Program-made: the position numbers and the translations under genes
Shown: positions 49,520 to 61,040 of the stretch, one piece after another
How the letters are laid out: each line of letters opens with the position of its first letter
Position numbering within the stretch: the first letter of the stretch is position 1
Notes under the pieces: model-generated
Told to the model about the DNA's origin: nothing
What the model saw: the letters and a program-made list of their open reading frames with translations, nothing else
Database searches by the model: none
Source of the DNA: Pardosa pseudoannulata
Lineage: Eukaryota; Arthropoda; Arachnida; Araneae; Lycosidae
Direction of reading: 5' to 3'
Assembly: GCA_032207245.1 (NCBI GenBank)
Contig: CM063500.1
Location: forward strand, 38,979,740-39,043,739
DNA: 64,000 nucleotides

Positions 49520-50825
49520 TTGTTATAATAATATTCAACTAATTTTTTTTTTAATTTAACAATTATATCTTTAATTAATAATTTATCTAGGTATTTGTAC
49601 TTGATTTTTTATTCTTTATTTTAGAGGAGGGGAGATATAACATTTTTATTCATGTTTCAAGTTTTTTGTCATCAAATCAATAAAAGTATTTTCAGTTATA
49701 TTTGCTTTTGTACTTATATAATACTAGTGCTTTAAATATGGATTTGATAAATAAAAAGTTTTATATTTGTTAATAATGAAGGTAAATATGATCAATATAT
49801 AAGAGTCTTCTGCTTCAGAGTAGTTTAGGGTGCCCCTAGAATTTGATTCTTTATCTATACTTATCATCGCCGAGTATGGGAGTTTTCAACTATTTTAATA
49901 CTTATAGTTACTATATTTTATTTTTGATTGCATTTTTATTGCTTTTATAAAGTAAATAGATATGTTTTTAACTTTCAGTACAAATTAGAAACGTTTTTAA
50001 AAATTATTTTCCATACGTTTGCAAATTTAAAAATTTAGTACAATCTGTGTATGAATTTTATGTGTTTTTTACTATTTTATTACTTACAGTTTATTCTTTT
50101 ATTCCTTTTTTTTTTCTCTTATGGATGTTTATTGTAACCATCTTAAATGGAATGGTGACACTGTTGTTGCCAAACAATATCGCCAAAAAAGCAAAGGGGC
50201 ATCCCCCAAACTACATTTTCACAGTTTGTTGAAAAGAGATTAAAAAAAATATTTCGTGCATTTATAAAAACTGTCCCTTTTGGGTTTCGAAATCAGAAGT
50301 ATGATACTGAAGTAGTTCTGAAGTATGCTCTCAATGGCTTTAATTAATTGCTCAAAAACAACGCATTTTTAATATAAAACACCTTTTATTATATTTCCGT
50401 ATGCAAGATCTTTAAAACACAGAAAATTTCACACAGAATTTATGGCGTAAATAATATTAATATCTCAAAACACAAAAGCAACTCAAGAGTCATTTATTCT
50501 CGCATACGAAAGAACAACCATGTTTTTTCTAAAAAAATCGTTAGTTGCCACTCGCAACTTACAGAGAAAAAATAAAATAAAAAAGATAATATGCGGGTAG
50601 AACATCAATTTTAACAGACGATTTGATAATAACTTGTCAAATGAAAATAATATTGAACACATCCTTAATTAAAGAAAATGAATAGGGTAATGGAAATTTA
50701 ATCATTAATCATAAAAGAATTAATCCTAGTTTAAAAATTTCATTTGTGATATTTATTTATGAAAAACAATTAAAAAAATTTTAAACCTGATTTAAATAAA
50801 AAAAAATAAAAATTTTTATTAACTC
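49520..50825. other. No gene recognised
   Basis: AT-rich. The short ORF at 50047-50232 is hydrophobic and unrecognised. Confidence 0.5.
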
Positions 50826-50951
50826 TGACGGTGCTAGGTCGTTTATTGATATTAGTACATACCGAGAAATAATTAGTATTGGATTACTTGTTATTAATTA
50901 CTTCGCGAATAACAGTTTAATGGGACTGAGTGGGGATATTTGATTGGTATT

Positions 50952-51209
50952 AAGCCCAGTGGCTTGGGGCACTTCCAAGTCACAGATCCACGGTTTGATA
51001 ACCCGGGCTGATCAAGGTTGACTCAGCCTAGCATACCTTCAGTGGATAGACAAACTGAGGACCAAGCATGCTTGTCAACTAAACAATGGGAGTTAAGCGT
51101 AAGGTTGACTACCTAACCAGAACATATGCTTCGCACCCCAGGGCCTCGAAAAAGGAGATTGGCACCGTAGGCCTTGACCCCACGTGGTCTGTCGTGCCGG
51201 GTAGTTTAT
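50952..51209 (+). repeat. SINE family C copy with target duplication
   Basis: Starts AAGCCCAGTGGCTTGGGGCA and has a B-box-like GGTTTGATAACCCGGG, followed by TTGACTCAGCCTAGCATACC and a long body ending GTGCCGGGTAG. Flanked by the direct repeat TGATTGGTATT (50941-50951 and 51210-51220), which is minisatellite sequence. Confidence 0.75.
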
Positions 51210-51356
51210 TGATTGGTATTGTCTCCCGATGATTACACACGTCGGGAAGTGATTGGCATTAGATCATTCATCCCCTATACGTGTCGGGAAATGAATAATA
51301 TTAGGTCATCCGTCGACTATAATCATTGAGAAATGATGGGTATTAGGTCGTCCGTC

Positions 51357-51720
51357 AAGAGCCGCGGTAGCTCACTCGGCTGAGACGTCGATCTCGTAAC
51401 CAGAGAGTTGTGAGTTCTACACTCCAGATGACACAGCGTTCATAAATGGTGACTGGGGCAAGTAAACTAGGTTCATGAATTCAATGTCCTTCTAGTTCAA
51501 ACGATAACTCTGGAGGTAGAGGAATAAGCCTAGGAGTTTTCTGATTGGTCCTTGCTTCTACATTACGAGGACCCAGAGAGAGTAATGTTACTCGCCTCTG
51601 TATCTATCCTGAAGCAACACATGCTCTTCTGATGTTGTTAAATGAGTAACAACGTAAATAAAGATGTCTGTTGGCATGAAGATACTTGTTTGCATTGCCA
51701 GCTGCAGATGAAACAAAAAA
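51357..51720 (+). repeat. SINE family B, complete copy with target duplication
   Basis: tRNA-like head GCCGCGGTAGCTCACTCGGC with A-box, and a degenerate B-box around GTGAGTTC. The body contains ACGATAACTCTGGAGGTAGA and ACATTACGAGGACCCAGAGA, with an A-rich end. Flanked by GGTCGTCCGTC and GGCCGTCCGTC (one mismatch). The minus-strand ORF at 51588-51854 is within this and has no meaning as a gene. Confidence 0.85.
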
Positions 51721-51850
51721 GGCCGTCCGTCTACCATTCTTATTGGGAAATTTCGAGCAATATGGCGTTCGTCGACTATACTGATCAGGAAATGATAGGC
51801 ATTAGATAGTTCGTCAATAATATATTTCAGGAAATAATCAGAAAATCCGT

Positions 51851-53557
51851 CCAAAAGGCATCGCCTAGGTAATCTCCAAAGATACCGACGAGGGACAACG
51901 CCGATTACTTTTCAGACGCCACAGGTGGAAGACGCAGCAGACATTTTGTGACCGAAGTCGATGTTTTGTCGATGATCAGCCAACTGTCTTTTGATGCTTA
52001 GAACAGTAATATTTTTTTAAGAATAAGAACCACGTGATGGATAATTCCAATATTTTACGGAGAAAACAATCTCACCGAAGCATTCGTATTAACCAGTTCT
52101 TAAATAGTAAATAAGTTAACCAAACTCGTTTATTGGGAGTCCTGATTCAACGGGGAAATGTTTTTAAAATTGCAGGTTTAATGTTAAAAAACCTATATAA
52201 GCCTCTTTAATTGCTAACATAAGTCAGTTTTATCGAAAACTTTTTAAAACCTTCTACAAAATCTTGTTTCTAGATCTTTGACTTGAAAAAACGAAAAGAA
52301 TTAATAGATAATTATTAGCACAATATAGAGAAGGAACAATATATGCAATGAGCATAAAGCATGCACACAGACACCCAAATTTCTGGGGTGGCCGATAAAT
52401 TGTCTACTAGATATAACTTTTATTTTTATATGAAAGTAGGAGAATCGATGGACACGTCTTACGCAGGCAAGAGACAAACAAGCATCTGATGATTTGTGAA
52501 AATACCATCCTTAGGGGATGAAATCCCTTGGATAACTTCTCGCGAGAAAGAGTTTTAAAGCAGTGTTTCGTTGTGGCGAAAAAATGGCATACAACGGCAT
52601 AAAGATAGCAATTGATTCTCAATTTTCTCAGAATTGACATCTGCCTGAAAAAAGAAGTAGAAAGGCTGCACATAGCAGTTATTAATCCCGACTTACACAC
52701 GTAGTTTTGATAGATTTCTATGTAATATAAATATTTTAACCCTTTCACGTTTAGCGGTCTACCAATAGTACATTAAATTTAATTGCTCTGCTAAAAAAAC
52801 AAAAAACTACAAAATGATTATAACGTTTAACATACAGATTATTACAAGAAGCATCCTAATCATGTGCTAAAGTTGCAACGCTTTTTATACATTACTTTTT
52901 ACAGGGTTATCCAAAACATATTCGTTTTTCTTCAATTTGTTGACGATCCCCTATGGGTTTCGGGAAAAATTCTTTACTGAAATATATGACGCCTACCATC
53001 CTTTTTACATGTCTGAGGTTTTAGGATAATTCCTTGAGTATTTTTCTAGATATTCAACAAAATGTCTAAAATCGCAAGTGACCGGTCATCATAGGCAATA
53101 TAGTGTATCTTAAATCTAATAATAGTATATTTGTTTAGTGTACTTTCAGGCCCACAGATGTCGGCACCACCGGCAATAAAACTTGTAAGGCGTTTTGTTT
53201 CTCTTTTTGTCTCAGTTGCTACTCATCATTCGTCATCTTCAAGGTAGATGCTTCATATAGCAACGCATTGTTCTCGCTCGGCTCTTAAGCAGTAGTTACT
53301 TTAGCCAAGTCTGAACCGGAACTCAAACGGCTAAAGTACTAAATTTCATGTTACTGCAGTATTTTTTAAACATGCTCTAAATTAAACTTTTGATCTTTTT
53401 TTTGGACGTTCAAGTATTGCCTTTTCACGTCGTCAGATACTCTGTTAAAGTTATTACCTTGACTTTAAGATTTAATAATAAGAACATAATTGCAATTACA
53501 TCATAGAAAAACTGAGTTGATATTCTTGTGTTTGCTTTTTCAGCGATTGTGTTTCCA
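51851..53557. other. No gene recognised; upstream region of the gustatory receptor
   Basis: The minus-strand ORF at 52407-52748 (113 aa, basic) matches nothing I recognise. The bases just before the receptor ATG include TGTGTTTGCTTTTTCAG (ending 53543), a good splice-acceptor tract, so a 5' exon may lie in this stretch. Confidence 0.5.
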
Positions 53558-54679
53558 ATGGATACCAAAGTAACAGACTTTGAGAATGATGGATGGCTAT
53601 GGAGAATCTTAGCTCTATGTGGTATAAACGTCTTTAAAAGACCTTTATGCAAATACTTGAAATACATTTCATGTTTTACAATTATAAGTATACACATTTC
53701 TGCTTTATATATAACCTCGTGTTTTCTTTTTGCTCTGCATCACAAACAAGATATAAAGAAAGGCACAGCGTATTTCTTAGCTACTGTCTTTTCAATAGCA
53801 CTTTGGTATTCTATTCTTTTTATGAGAAAGTCTATCTGCCAAGTGACAGAGAAAGTTTACCATTTTAGGTGGAGAATTCCATTAACCAGCTCAACGGCAT
53901 TTAAATGTTGCCTTGTCTTCATTCTTATCGCACCATTTATTTTCGTTTCAATAAATATGTGTTTGTCTCACGTTTTTCCCAAACCTACAAAATATTTTTG
54001 GACGTTTGGTTATAAAGTTCGAAATAAATTCCTTCGTAACATAGTTTGGTCAGTTGGTAGCTTTGGGCTAGTCTTTTTGCATCTAAGTTTACCCGGTATT
54101 GGTACTGCATTTATGAGTATGTTGCTGTATCGATGTATTCAAGTTTTAAGAATTTATAAAATAAAATTGAAGAATTTATTAAAGGAAGAATACGATGACA
54201 GAATAGCTATTATTAAAGAATTTTTCATTTTGTCAAATCTTGTGGGGCATATAACAGATATTCTGTACGTTCCAAGTTTTTTAGTCATAAGTGGAAACTT
54301 CTCTTCGTTGTTCACATCCTTAGAATCCTATTTTTCTAATACCATAGATTCAGCTAGTTTCGCTTTTGAAACACTTATTACATTTGTCTGCTCTTGCACT
54401 ATGATAATAGTTTTAACTCTCAGCTGTGCTGCGATGTCTGAAAATTTGTCAGAAATAAAAACAATATCAACAAACTTAATCAATGCACTAACGATCACTG
54501 CATCGTCGGAAGACAAAATGGTATTACTATTGAAACGAATTGAAAATACAAGTATCACCTATGTTACCGCATGCGGTATGCTGACATTCAAAAAAAGTTT
54601 CATTCTCTCAGCACTGGGTGCAATGTTCACATACACCATGCTGATTTTAACTATAAATTCGGGAAGTAATGCCAAATAA
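53558..54679 (+). CDS. Gustatory receptor (7tm_7 family), single exon, 373 aa
   Basis: Likely an insect-type chemoreceptor: a seven-transmembrane ligand-gated cation channel in the sensory neuron membrane. I chose ATG 53558 (MDTKVTDFENDGW); the frame is open ten codons further up, but without ATG. Hydrophobic segments lie at about residues 36-60, 72-92, 115-135, 165-190, 235-255, 285-305 and 345-365. The C-terminus carries the family signature: ITYVTACGMLTFKKSFILS, then LGAMFTYTMLILTIN, where the TY of the TYhhhhhQF motif is kept but QF is not. The length suits the family (about 350-450 aa). A splice acceptor tract at 53543 leaves open a short 5' exon. The minus-strand transposon ORF starting at 55290 overlaps its last codons only by chance. 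The ligand cannot be inferred. Confidence 0.8.
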   Translation: MDTKVTDFENDGWLWRILALCGINVFKRPLCKYLKYISCFTIISIHISALYITSCFLFALHHKQDIKKGTAYFLATVFSIALWYSILFMRKSICQVTEKVYHFRWRIPLTSSTAFKCCLVFILIAPFIFVSINMCLSHVFPKPTKYFWTFGYKVRNKFLRNIVWSVGSFGLVFLHLSLPGIGTAFMSMLLYRCIQVLRIYKIKLKNLLKEEYDDRIAIIKEFFILSNLVGHITDILYVPSFLVISGNFSSLFTSLESYFSNTIDSASFAFETLITFVCSCTMIIVLTLSCAAMSENLSEIKTISTNLINALTITASSEDKMVLLLKRIENTSITYVTACGMLTFKKSFILSALGAMFTYTMLILTINSGSNAK

Positions 54680-55290
54680 CAACAAAATTGCTTCATGCGA
54701 GATATACACTTAAGTGTCAAAACATTATGACCACCTGTCAATAACGAGATGAAGCGCAACACAGCTTCAACCCACCTTGGCATGGATGCCACAAGTCCTA
54801 GGTAGATGGCCGGAGACAGATTGTACCAGATGTTTAAGCAACGGTTACGCAAGTTCGATATATTGAGAATTGGTGGTCTTTGAATTCTGAGCTGTCGTCC
54901 CATGACATCCCAAATGTGTTCTATCGGATTGAGATCCGGTGAGTTATGCGGCCAGGGCATTAACTGGAATTCAGCATTATGTTCCTGGAACCACTCCAAC
55001 ACAATTTTAGCCTTGTGACACGGGGCATGTGCACTTCCAACACCATGTCGTCTACTGCTGGTTTCATCGTCATTCATCCACTTTGCAAAAGTACTAACAA
55101 CTGTAAATCGCGAACAACCCACGAGTCGTGCAGTTTCGAAAATACTTGTTCCGAGCCTTCGAGCCATTACAACCTGCCTTCTATCAAAATCGCTTAGATC
55201 CGCAGCCTTTTCCATCACACACAGAAGTAAGTGAAAGAATGATTCTTCAGACCCTCTAGCAGCAGTTAAATACCACTCCCACCTGACCAC
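54559..55290 (-). pseudogene. Tc1 transposase with in-frame central deletion
   Basis: The frame runs 243 codons; the natural start is probably MEKAADLSDFDRR at 55215. It gives the N-terminal helix-turn-helix (RRLGTSIFETARLVGCSR, then AKWMNDDETSSRR), then at about residue 85 jumps directly to the C-terminal catalytic part (APCHKAKIVLEWF, SPDLNPIEHIWD). The first catalytic Asp region and much of the core are missing, so it cannot catalyse transposition. It runs out through the element end into the antisense of the gustatory receptor. A DNA-binding-only product is conceivable but unsupported. Confidence 0.8.
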
Positions 55291-55362
55291 GTGCCTTCCA
55301 CGTCATCCAGGCAAGTTCATTGCAGAATGTAGGGGTGGTCATAATATTTTGGCTCTTGAGTG
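54707..55362 (-). mobile_element. Tc1-like element, internally deleted, 656 bp
   Basis: Left end CACTTAAGTGTCAAAACATT and right end (minus strand) CACTCAAGAGCCAAAATATT are inverted repeats that continue into ATGACCACC on both sides. TA duplications lie at 54705 and 55363. Copy B of the surrounding duplication has no element at the matching site, confirming the boundaries. Confidence 0.92.
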
Positions 55363-55763
55363 TAAATTAACACAGTTGTTAAAAAGAACAAAACTAACTG
55401 AGAAGTCTTAAACATATCATATAAACTATTTCTACGAATCATTTCTAGTCGTAGGATAAGATTCGAAAAATTCCAGGTTTTCAAAACATTATAAATAAAG
55501 GGCATTTAAAAGTGAAATTGAGCTTGGATCGTCAGTCATCGAGAGCTAAATGAACTATCCCGATACTAAAAGAAAATTTTATAACGCATTACTTTCACCT
55601 CCCTTTATTTCGACTAATAATAGTAATATTATTTTATACAAGTTTTTTAATGTGCATCAAGAATAACAGCACCTACTTCGTGCTTATCATTTGAATGGAT
55701 TTTCTCCTGTTTATTAAAGTACATATCTATAATAAAGTACATATCTATAAAGTACATATCTTG

Positions 55764-56045
55764 CTCTTGTACAATGATAATAGTTCTAACTAGCAGCTGT
55801 GCAGCGATGTCTGGAAATTTGTCAGAAATAAAAACGTTAACAAACTTAATGCACTAAGAATCACTGCATCGTCGGATGACAAAATGGTATTACTAATGAA
55901 ACGAATTGAAAATAAAAGTATCACTTATGTTACCGCATGCGGTATGCTGACATTCAAGAAAAGTTTCATTCTCTCAGCCTTGGGTGCAATGTTCACATAT
56001 ACCATTCTGATTTTAACTATAAATTCGGGAAGTAATGCCAAATAA
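55764..56045 (+). pseudogene. Gustatory receptor 3' fragment (duplicate B)
   Basis: About 90% similar by eye to the receptor C-terminus (from CSCTMIIVLT to GSNAK and the TAA). A 4-base deletion near 55850 breaks the frame and produces a stop soon after, although the last 60 codons still read TYVTACGMLTFKKSFILS in another frame. No 5' part is present. A relic, not a gene. Confidence 0.9.
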
Positions 56046-56333
56046 CAACAAAATTGCTGCATGTGAGATATATAAATTAACACAGTTGTTATAAAGAACA
56101 AAACTAACTAAGAAGTCTTAAACATATCATATAAACTATTTCTACGAATCATTTCTAGTCATAGGAAAATATATCGAAAACTTCCAGTTTTTCAATACAT
56201 TATAAATAAAGGACATTTAAAAGTGAAATTGAACTTGGATCGTCAATCATCGAGAACTAACAAATGAACTATCTCGATACTAACAGAAAATGTTATAACG
56301 CAATACTTTCATCTCACTTTATTTCGACAAATA

Positions 56334-57103
56334 CAGTAGAACCTCGGTATAACGACTCCCTGTGGGACCAACATCATATGGTCGTTGTAACGAATTGAAA
56401 AAAATAATAAAAAAAAAAATGAGCAAAAAAATGATGCAACAGTACATACCTAGAGAACACTTCTATTTATTTGTATTTCCATTACTGAATTTTTGAAAAA
56501 ATGTTTTTGATTGACGCCTGTTTCCAGTTCATTTGGGAATTTTTTTTTTTAATCACTGATTCCATATCCGTTAGATTTTGAAGGAAATCTTCAGAATTAA
56601 ATTGTCCTTCAAAATATTGACGCAAGGCATATTGATTGCACTGAAGGCTTCTTTTTCATTCACTTTTTCAAAAGCTGGGACGATTTCTTCTCCGTCGTCG
56701 GAATCGCAGATTTCTTTTTTTTTTCTGGTAAAACGGGCAATAAAATCGTCTTCATTCAAATTTTCTCCGCAGCACTGTAAAGTTTCGTCTACCGCAACAA
56801 ACTCATCAAAAGATAATTGAAGATTTAGTTCTCCCCTTTTCTACGCCCCCTCTTATTTAAGCAAAACAAAGAGAGGAGTACAGGTTTCTTGAAGTTGTAC
56901 TACAGTACAATAATTTTGAAATAGCCCACTTGCTCTTGAGTTCTGCGGACTAAAATTGGCGGTCGTTCTAACGAAAAATAATACGCTTGGGGTCGTTGTA
57001 ATGATTCAAAATTAACATTATTCCTATAATAAAATAATTGGGACTTTTTAACATAGTCGTTCTAACGAAGGGGTCGTTGTATCGTTAAAAAGAGGTTCTA
57101 CTG
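56334..57103 (-). mobile_element. Tigger/pogo-like element, internally deleted
   Basis: Left end CAGTAGAACCTCGG and right end (minus strand) CAGTAGAACCTCTT are inverted repeats with TA on both flanks. On the minus strand, 56571-56820 reads a C-terminal Tigger-type tail (NEDDFIARFTRKKKEIC, acidic DSDDGEE, then a helical end). There is no N-terminal or catalytic region. It sits in copy B of the receptor duplication and is absent from copy A. Confidence 0.75.
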
Positions 57104-57205
57104 TAATAGTAACATTATAAGTTTTTTAATGTGCATCAAAAATAACAGCACATGTTTCGTGCTTATCATTTGAATGTATTTTTTCCTGTTTATTAAAGTA
57201 CATAC

Positions 57206-57960
57206 GTATCTGTAACTTTAAAATTGATCGGGTCTTTCAATAATTTAGCTGTCATTCATTTAATAAAAAACAAAGTTTAATTGCTGATACAATCATTTAT
57301 CTATAATTTCTTACTGATTGGCCAGTTCGATACAATTTCTACACTACATTGTATAAAAAGTTATTCGAGAAGAATATTCTTTAAACAGAATAATAAATAT
57401 CTTTAAAGTTTATCTAGTGATCCTAACTTCAATAGTCACAATAATAACTGAAGTTGTATTTCGGAAATTTAGATTAAAACCTTCAAATGCTGACCGTAAA
57501 ATTAGCTTGGTCAGTTTATTTTTCGTACCTGTTTTTACAATGCAATATAAGCTAATTCCCAAAATTGAAATTACAAAAAATGTGTTTCACAAGGTAATGT
57601 AGAAAAAGACAAATAGGGAATAAATATTCCGCATTGGTTAAACCGAGAGTGACAGTTTTCTGCAAATTTAGTCTTCTGTTGCGAAATAAATAAACCTAGC
57701 TGATTTCAGTTAAAATAACTCACCATAATCATTCAAATGATAATCTGAAATGGACAGTGGTCGCCAGTCTTAAGTTGACTAATCTCAAAGGATGGTCGTA
57801 TAAAGGATATAAGTGGCATGAAAAGTGGTCAACAAGTTCCTGTTTCAATTTCAAACAGTATGTGTCGTCATCAAAAGGCTGGTACAATAGTCACAGTTCT
57901 TTAAGGTGATCGTCACTTGACGTTTGATGATTCAAGGTCAAGGTCAAGGTAATTGGGTTA
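57206..57960. other. No gene recognised
   Basis: The ORF at 57417-57602 has no known domain. A short CAAGGTCAAGGTCAAGG triplication lies near 57933-57950. Confidence 0.5.
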
Positions 57961-58069
57961 ACGGAGTACCTAGCGAAGTGGAAAGGAGGTTTGATGATTG
58001 ACAACACAGACAGGCTATAACATTCACTCACGACCTCGCTATTACGTTTAAAAAACTATTTCTAGGCAA

Positions 58070-58400
58070 ATTATGTATAGATTGAGCGGCACTGAAGACA
58101 AAAATTAAGAAAGGGAAATTCAAACAATCCAAAAGATGCTATGATAGCAGTTTTTGGAATTTCTGTTTCATTGACGGGAATCGCATGGTATGCGCGGAAT
58201 ATATCTAATTTAGAAAATACATTTTTTTCAGTATAATGCAGAGGGAAAATCCTGCAAGTGCGGTATCGGGTAACGATCAGGAATTGTTTTAGCATTAATA
58301 CGGCGGCAATCCCCTACTGAACGTATATCACCTAAAGCCTTCGTTACGACATACAAAGGTGAGGACCAGGGGATTTTCTAGGATCGACTGATGCCCTCCT
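58070..58400 (-). pseudogene. Gypsy-type retrotransposon reverse transcriptase fragment
   Basis: Minus-strand translation gives SPLYVVTKALGDIRSVGDCRRINA, PDRYPIPHLQDF, and, after a frameshift at about 58235, FSKLDIFRAYHAIPVNE and PKTAIIASFGLFEFPFLNF. This is the standard order of the N-terminal palm/fingers of Gypsy reverse transcriptase. The YVDD catalytic motif downstream is not present. More retrotransposon sequence may extend to about 58760, but was not recognised. Confidence 0.85.
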
Positions 58401-60678
58401 CTACAATACATTCTACATGTCAGTGTTTCGATCTGGAGGGTCAATTGTGCTATTAGGTTTTGTGAACAAGACTGATTAACGGGTTGGATTGCGACTCCCA
58501 AGACGGTACTTTCTGTAGTATAAACATGGAAGTGTCAAAAGTTACCTCGTGAACTTTATCCTCTAAAATTTCAAGTTGAGGCAATTTTTCACTAGAAGTT
58601 AAAATAATTGTCTGAATATTTAACAGCAACCTTTCTAATCATTAATTCTGGAGAAAGTCGTCATTTAATTTTTCTTCGGTTAAAGCATTTTTTCGAAGCA
58701 AGTTAGAAAGCTTACCGTCGCCCAGCTGTAACTCGCTTGGTAATTTTTTTATACGTTTTCAGTAATACTTAAGAATAGGGTACCTCTTGGCAAATTTGGC
58801 GAAATTATTGGCGATGTTTACTAAAACACAAAGGTATTCCATCCATTGTATCCCTTGCTTTTTTTGGCGACTTTATTTGATGCGGAATTCATCATTCTAA
58901 TAGAATTATATACTTCTACTTAATTAACCAAAACCACTTAGAAATCAGACATTTATATTGATGGGTAATTAATGCCTCAATTGTTTACAAAGCCAACAGC
59001 ACCAAATTATTAAAAATGAGCCTATAGTTCACTATATCTAATTTTTCAAGCATTACGCGCATTTAATGTATAAGAAAAGGGTTGCACAAGGAGAGCTGGA
59101 TACAAATATAAACTAAAATATAGATACAGATTATTTAGGCAGGCAAGAACAGGAGAAAATGTTAGGCTACTATACTCAGCTTTATTTCCAAGTTGGCGGG
59201 GTACCCTGTTCTTTAATCAAACCACGCTTTCCCTCTAAATTACAAGCACCCACTTTTTGTTATCTCTAAGGAGTAATGTTTGCCGCCTATATGGTGCTCC
59301 CTCAATAAATGGCCAACATATATCTGTGGTTTGGTAGAGGCTAATGCTATAAAATCAAGTGTCCCTCGTATTGGGAATAACAATAATTATTACTAAAGAG
59401 TTCTGAGGCTGTCAGACCTAAAAATCTCCCAAAGCATAATATTTTGATTTTAAGAAAATAAGGGGGCTGAATGACTTTTCTTATCCAAGGGGTTCTGTAA
59501 CAGTAATAATATCACTTTTATTATTTAGCCTCAATTTTACAATGGCTGAAATTATATAATTTTATAAATAATATAATATACTTTAGAGTAATATAATTTA
59601 AAAATATTTTTGCTTCGTTCTGTATTAAATTTAGACACAAATTTGAAAGAAGAGCAATGGTTGCCAGAAAACTTTGGCGCTTATCACCCGTTCTTGGCAT
59701 GGCCAGTAAACTGGAATACGGAAGAGAATTTTTTTGGTTTACAACGAAACATCTATTTAGCGAAATTCTCGAATATAAGGAATATTAATGCTTCGTGTCA
59801 CCGCCAGAGATCTCTGCTCACAACACGGTTACCTTGAGCCACGAAATCGTTTTTGATTGTCAAAGACAATGTGCGAATAAAATTCTGATGTCGTATTATA
59901 CAAAATAAAAAAAAAAAAAATTTTTTTGTTTGATAAAACAGGCGTAAGAAGTCATGTGGTGTACACATCAGACATTTATTCTTATTTTTTCAAATTTTAT
60001 TTGGTATTTATAGTATTTAAAATGTAATTTTCAAACGACTTTTTAGATTTATCTTCGAATTTCTTTCTCCTGATGTAAAACTACTGATGCATTTTAAAAC
60101 ATAAATAGGTGGAGAATTATACCTAAGTTTACAAAAAATGCAAAAATTATTAACAAACTTAAATTTTGTTAATTAAAGTTAATATTTTTAATTTTTCACT
60201 TACAGAAAACCCAGAAAAATACTTTTAACTACGTTTCTAGATCAAGTGCTGAAAATTTTGGGTTCTCTGGATAGTGTTGAAAAAGATATGCTAAAAAGAA
60301 AAACAAGAACAATTCTCCTTTTTTAAGTTAGGTAAAAAAGACAATTGCTCTTAAGGTGAACACAATCGCTTGAATAAATTTTAATAAATCTGATTAAATT
60401 TTTATAGGAGACAAATTTTTTTAAAATCTAGACTCAAATTTTAAATTGCCAATAGAGCCATAAAAACGTAAAATGGCGAAAAGGTTAAAAAGAGAAGATA
60501 ATAACCATTTAGTTTGCTTCTGGTCTCTCGTTTCGGAGAACAGAATATAGGATTGTTAGTTAAACTGCGTTAAAGTTCAGAATTATCTTATTTTACTAAT
60601 GAACTGACAAATAAAAGTGCAAGAAGAATCCAGTTTTAACTTTGTGGATGCATCATTTTGTGATTTCCGATAAAGTCC
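58401..60678. other. No gene recognised; possible retrotransposon debris
   Basis: The plus-strand ORF 59610-59837 (75 aa, NLKEEQWLPENFGAYHPF) could not be assigned. Nothing else stands out. Confidence 0.45.
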
Positions 60679-61040
60679 CAGAAGCTGAGTCGGCGAAGGT
60701 GCCAACTTCACAAACTTTGGATTTTTAATTCGAGGCTCGTGCTGGACAAAGATCTACTCTGTTCATTAATGGCGACTGTAGTACATAAATTATGTTCTTG
60801 GTCGTAATGTCCTCCAAGTTTTCAAACGATACCTCTGGAGATGATAGACCAAGCTTAGAGATCTTCTGCTTGGTCTTTGTTTTTAAATTACGAGGTTCCA
60901 GAGGGGACAATGTTTGTCGTGTCCGAAGTTTTCCTTAAGCTACACGGGATCCTTAGCCGGGGCTAAATGAGTAACAGCCTCGCAGCCGTGTTTGTCCTAA
61001 AGGTATATGTTTGTTTTGATAGTTGCATTGGAAATAAACA
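60679..61040 (+). repeat. SINE family B, diverged copy
   Basis: Shares ordered blocks with the copy at 51357: GCTGAGTCGGCGAAGGTGCC in the head, AACGATACCTCTGGAGATGA, AAATTACGAGGTTCCAGAG, AAATGAGTAACAGC and GTTGCATTGG. Confidence 0.8.

Larger units (their letters stand above)
50826..51850. repeat. Diverged minisatellite array interrupted by two SINEs
   Basis: Monomers of roughly 45-50 bp built on GGGAAATGAT-x-GGTATTAGGTCGTCCGTC-x-ACTATA recur at 50830-50950, 51210-51356 and 51721-51850 with considerable divergence. The two interruptions are SINEs listed separately; each is flanked by a duplicated piece of the monomer. Confidence 0.65.
54388..57205 (+). repeat. Tandem duplication of the receptor 3' end and flank
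   Basis: Copy A (about 54388-55755) and copy B (about 55762-57205) align in order. The shared sequence is the last ~290 coding bases, the stop, and about 420 bp of 3' flank including AACACAGTTGTTA, GAACTATC and GTGCATCAA blocks. The unit junction sits in three repeats of AAAGTACATATCT (55715-55760). Copy A is interrupted by a Tc1 element and copy B by a Tigger element. Confidence 0.9.

Noticed and set aside
51588..51854. 88-aa minus-strand ORF
   Set aside because: Lies in SINE B and minisatellite sequence.
52407..52748. 113-aa minus-strand ORF
   Set aside because: Basic, cysteine-containing, but no recognised domain and no promoter or splice context; probably chance.
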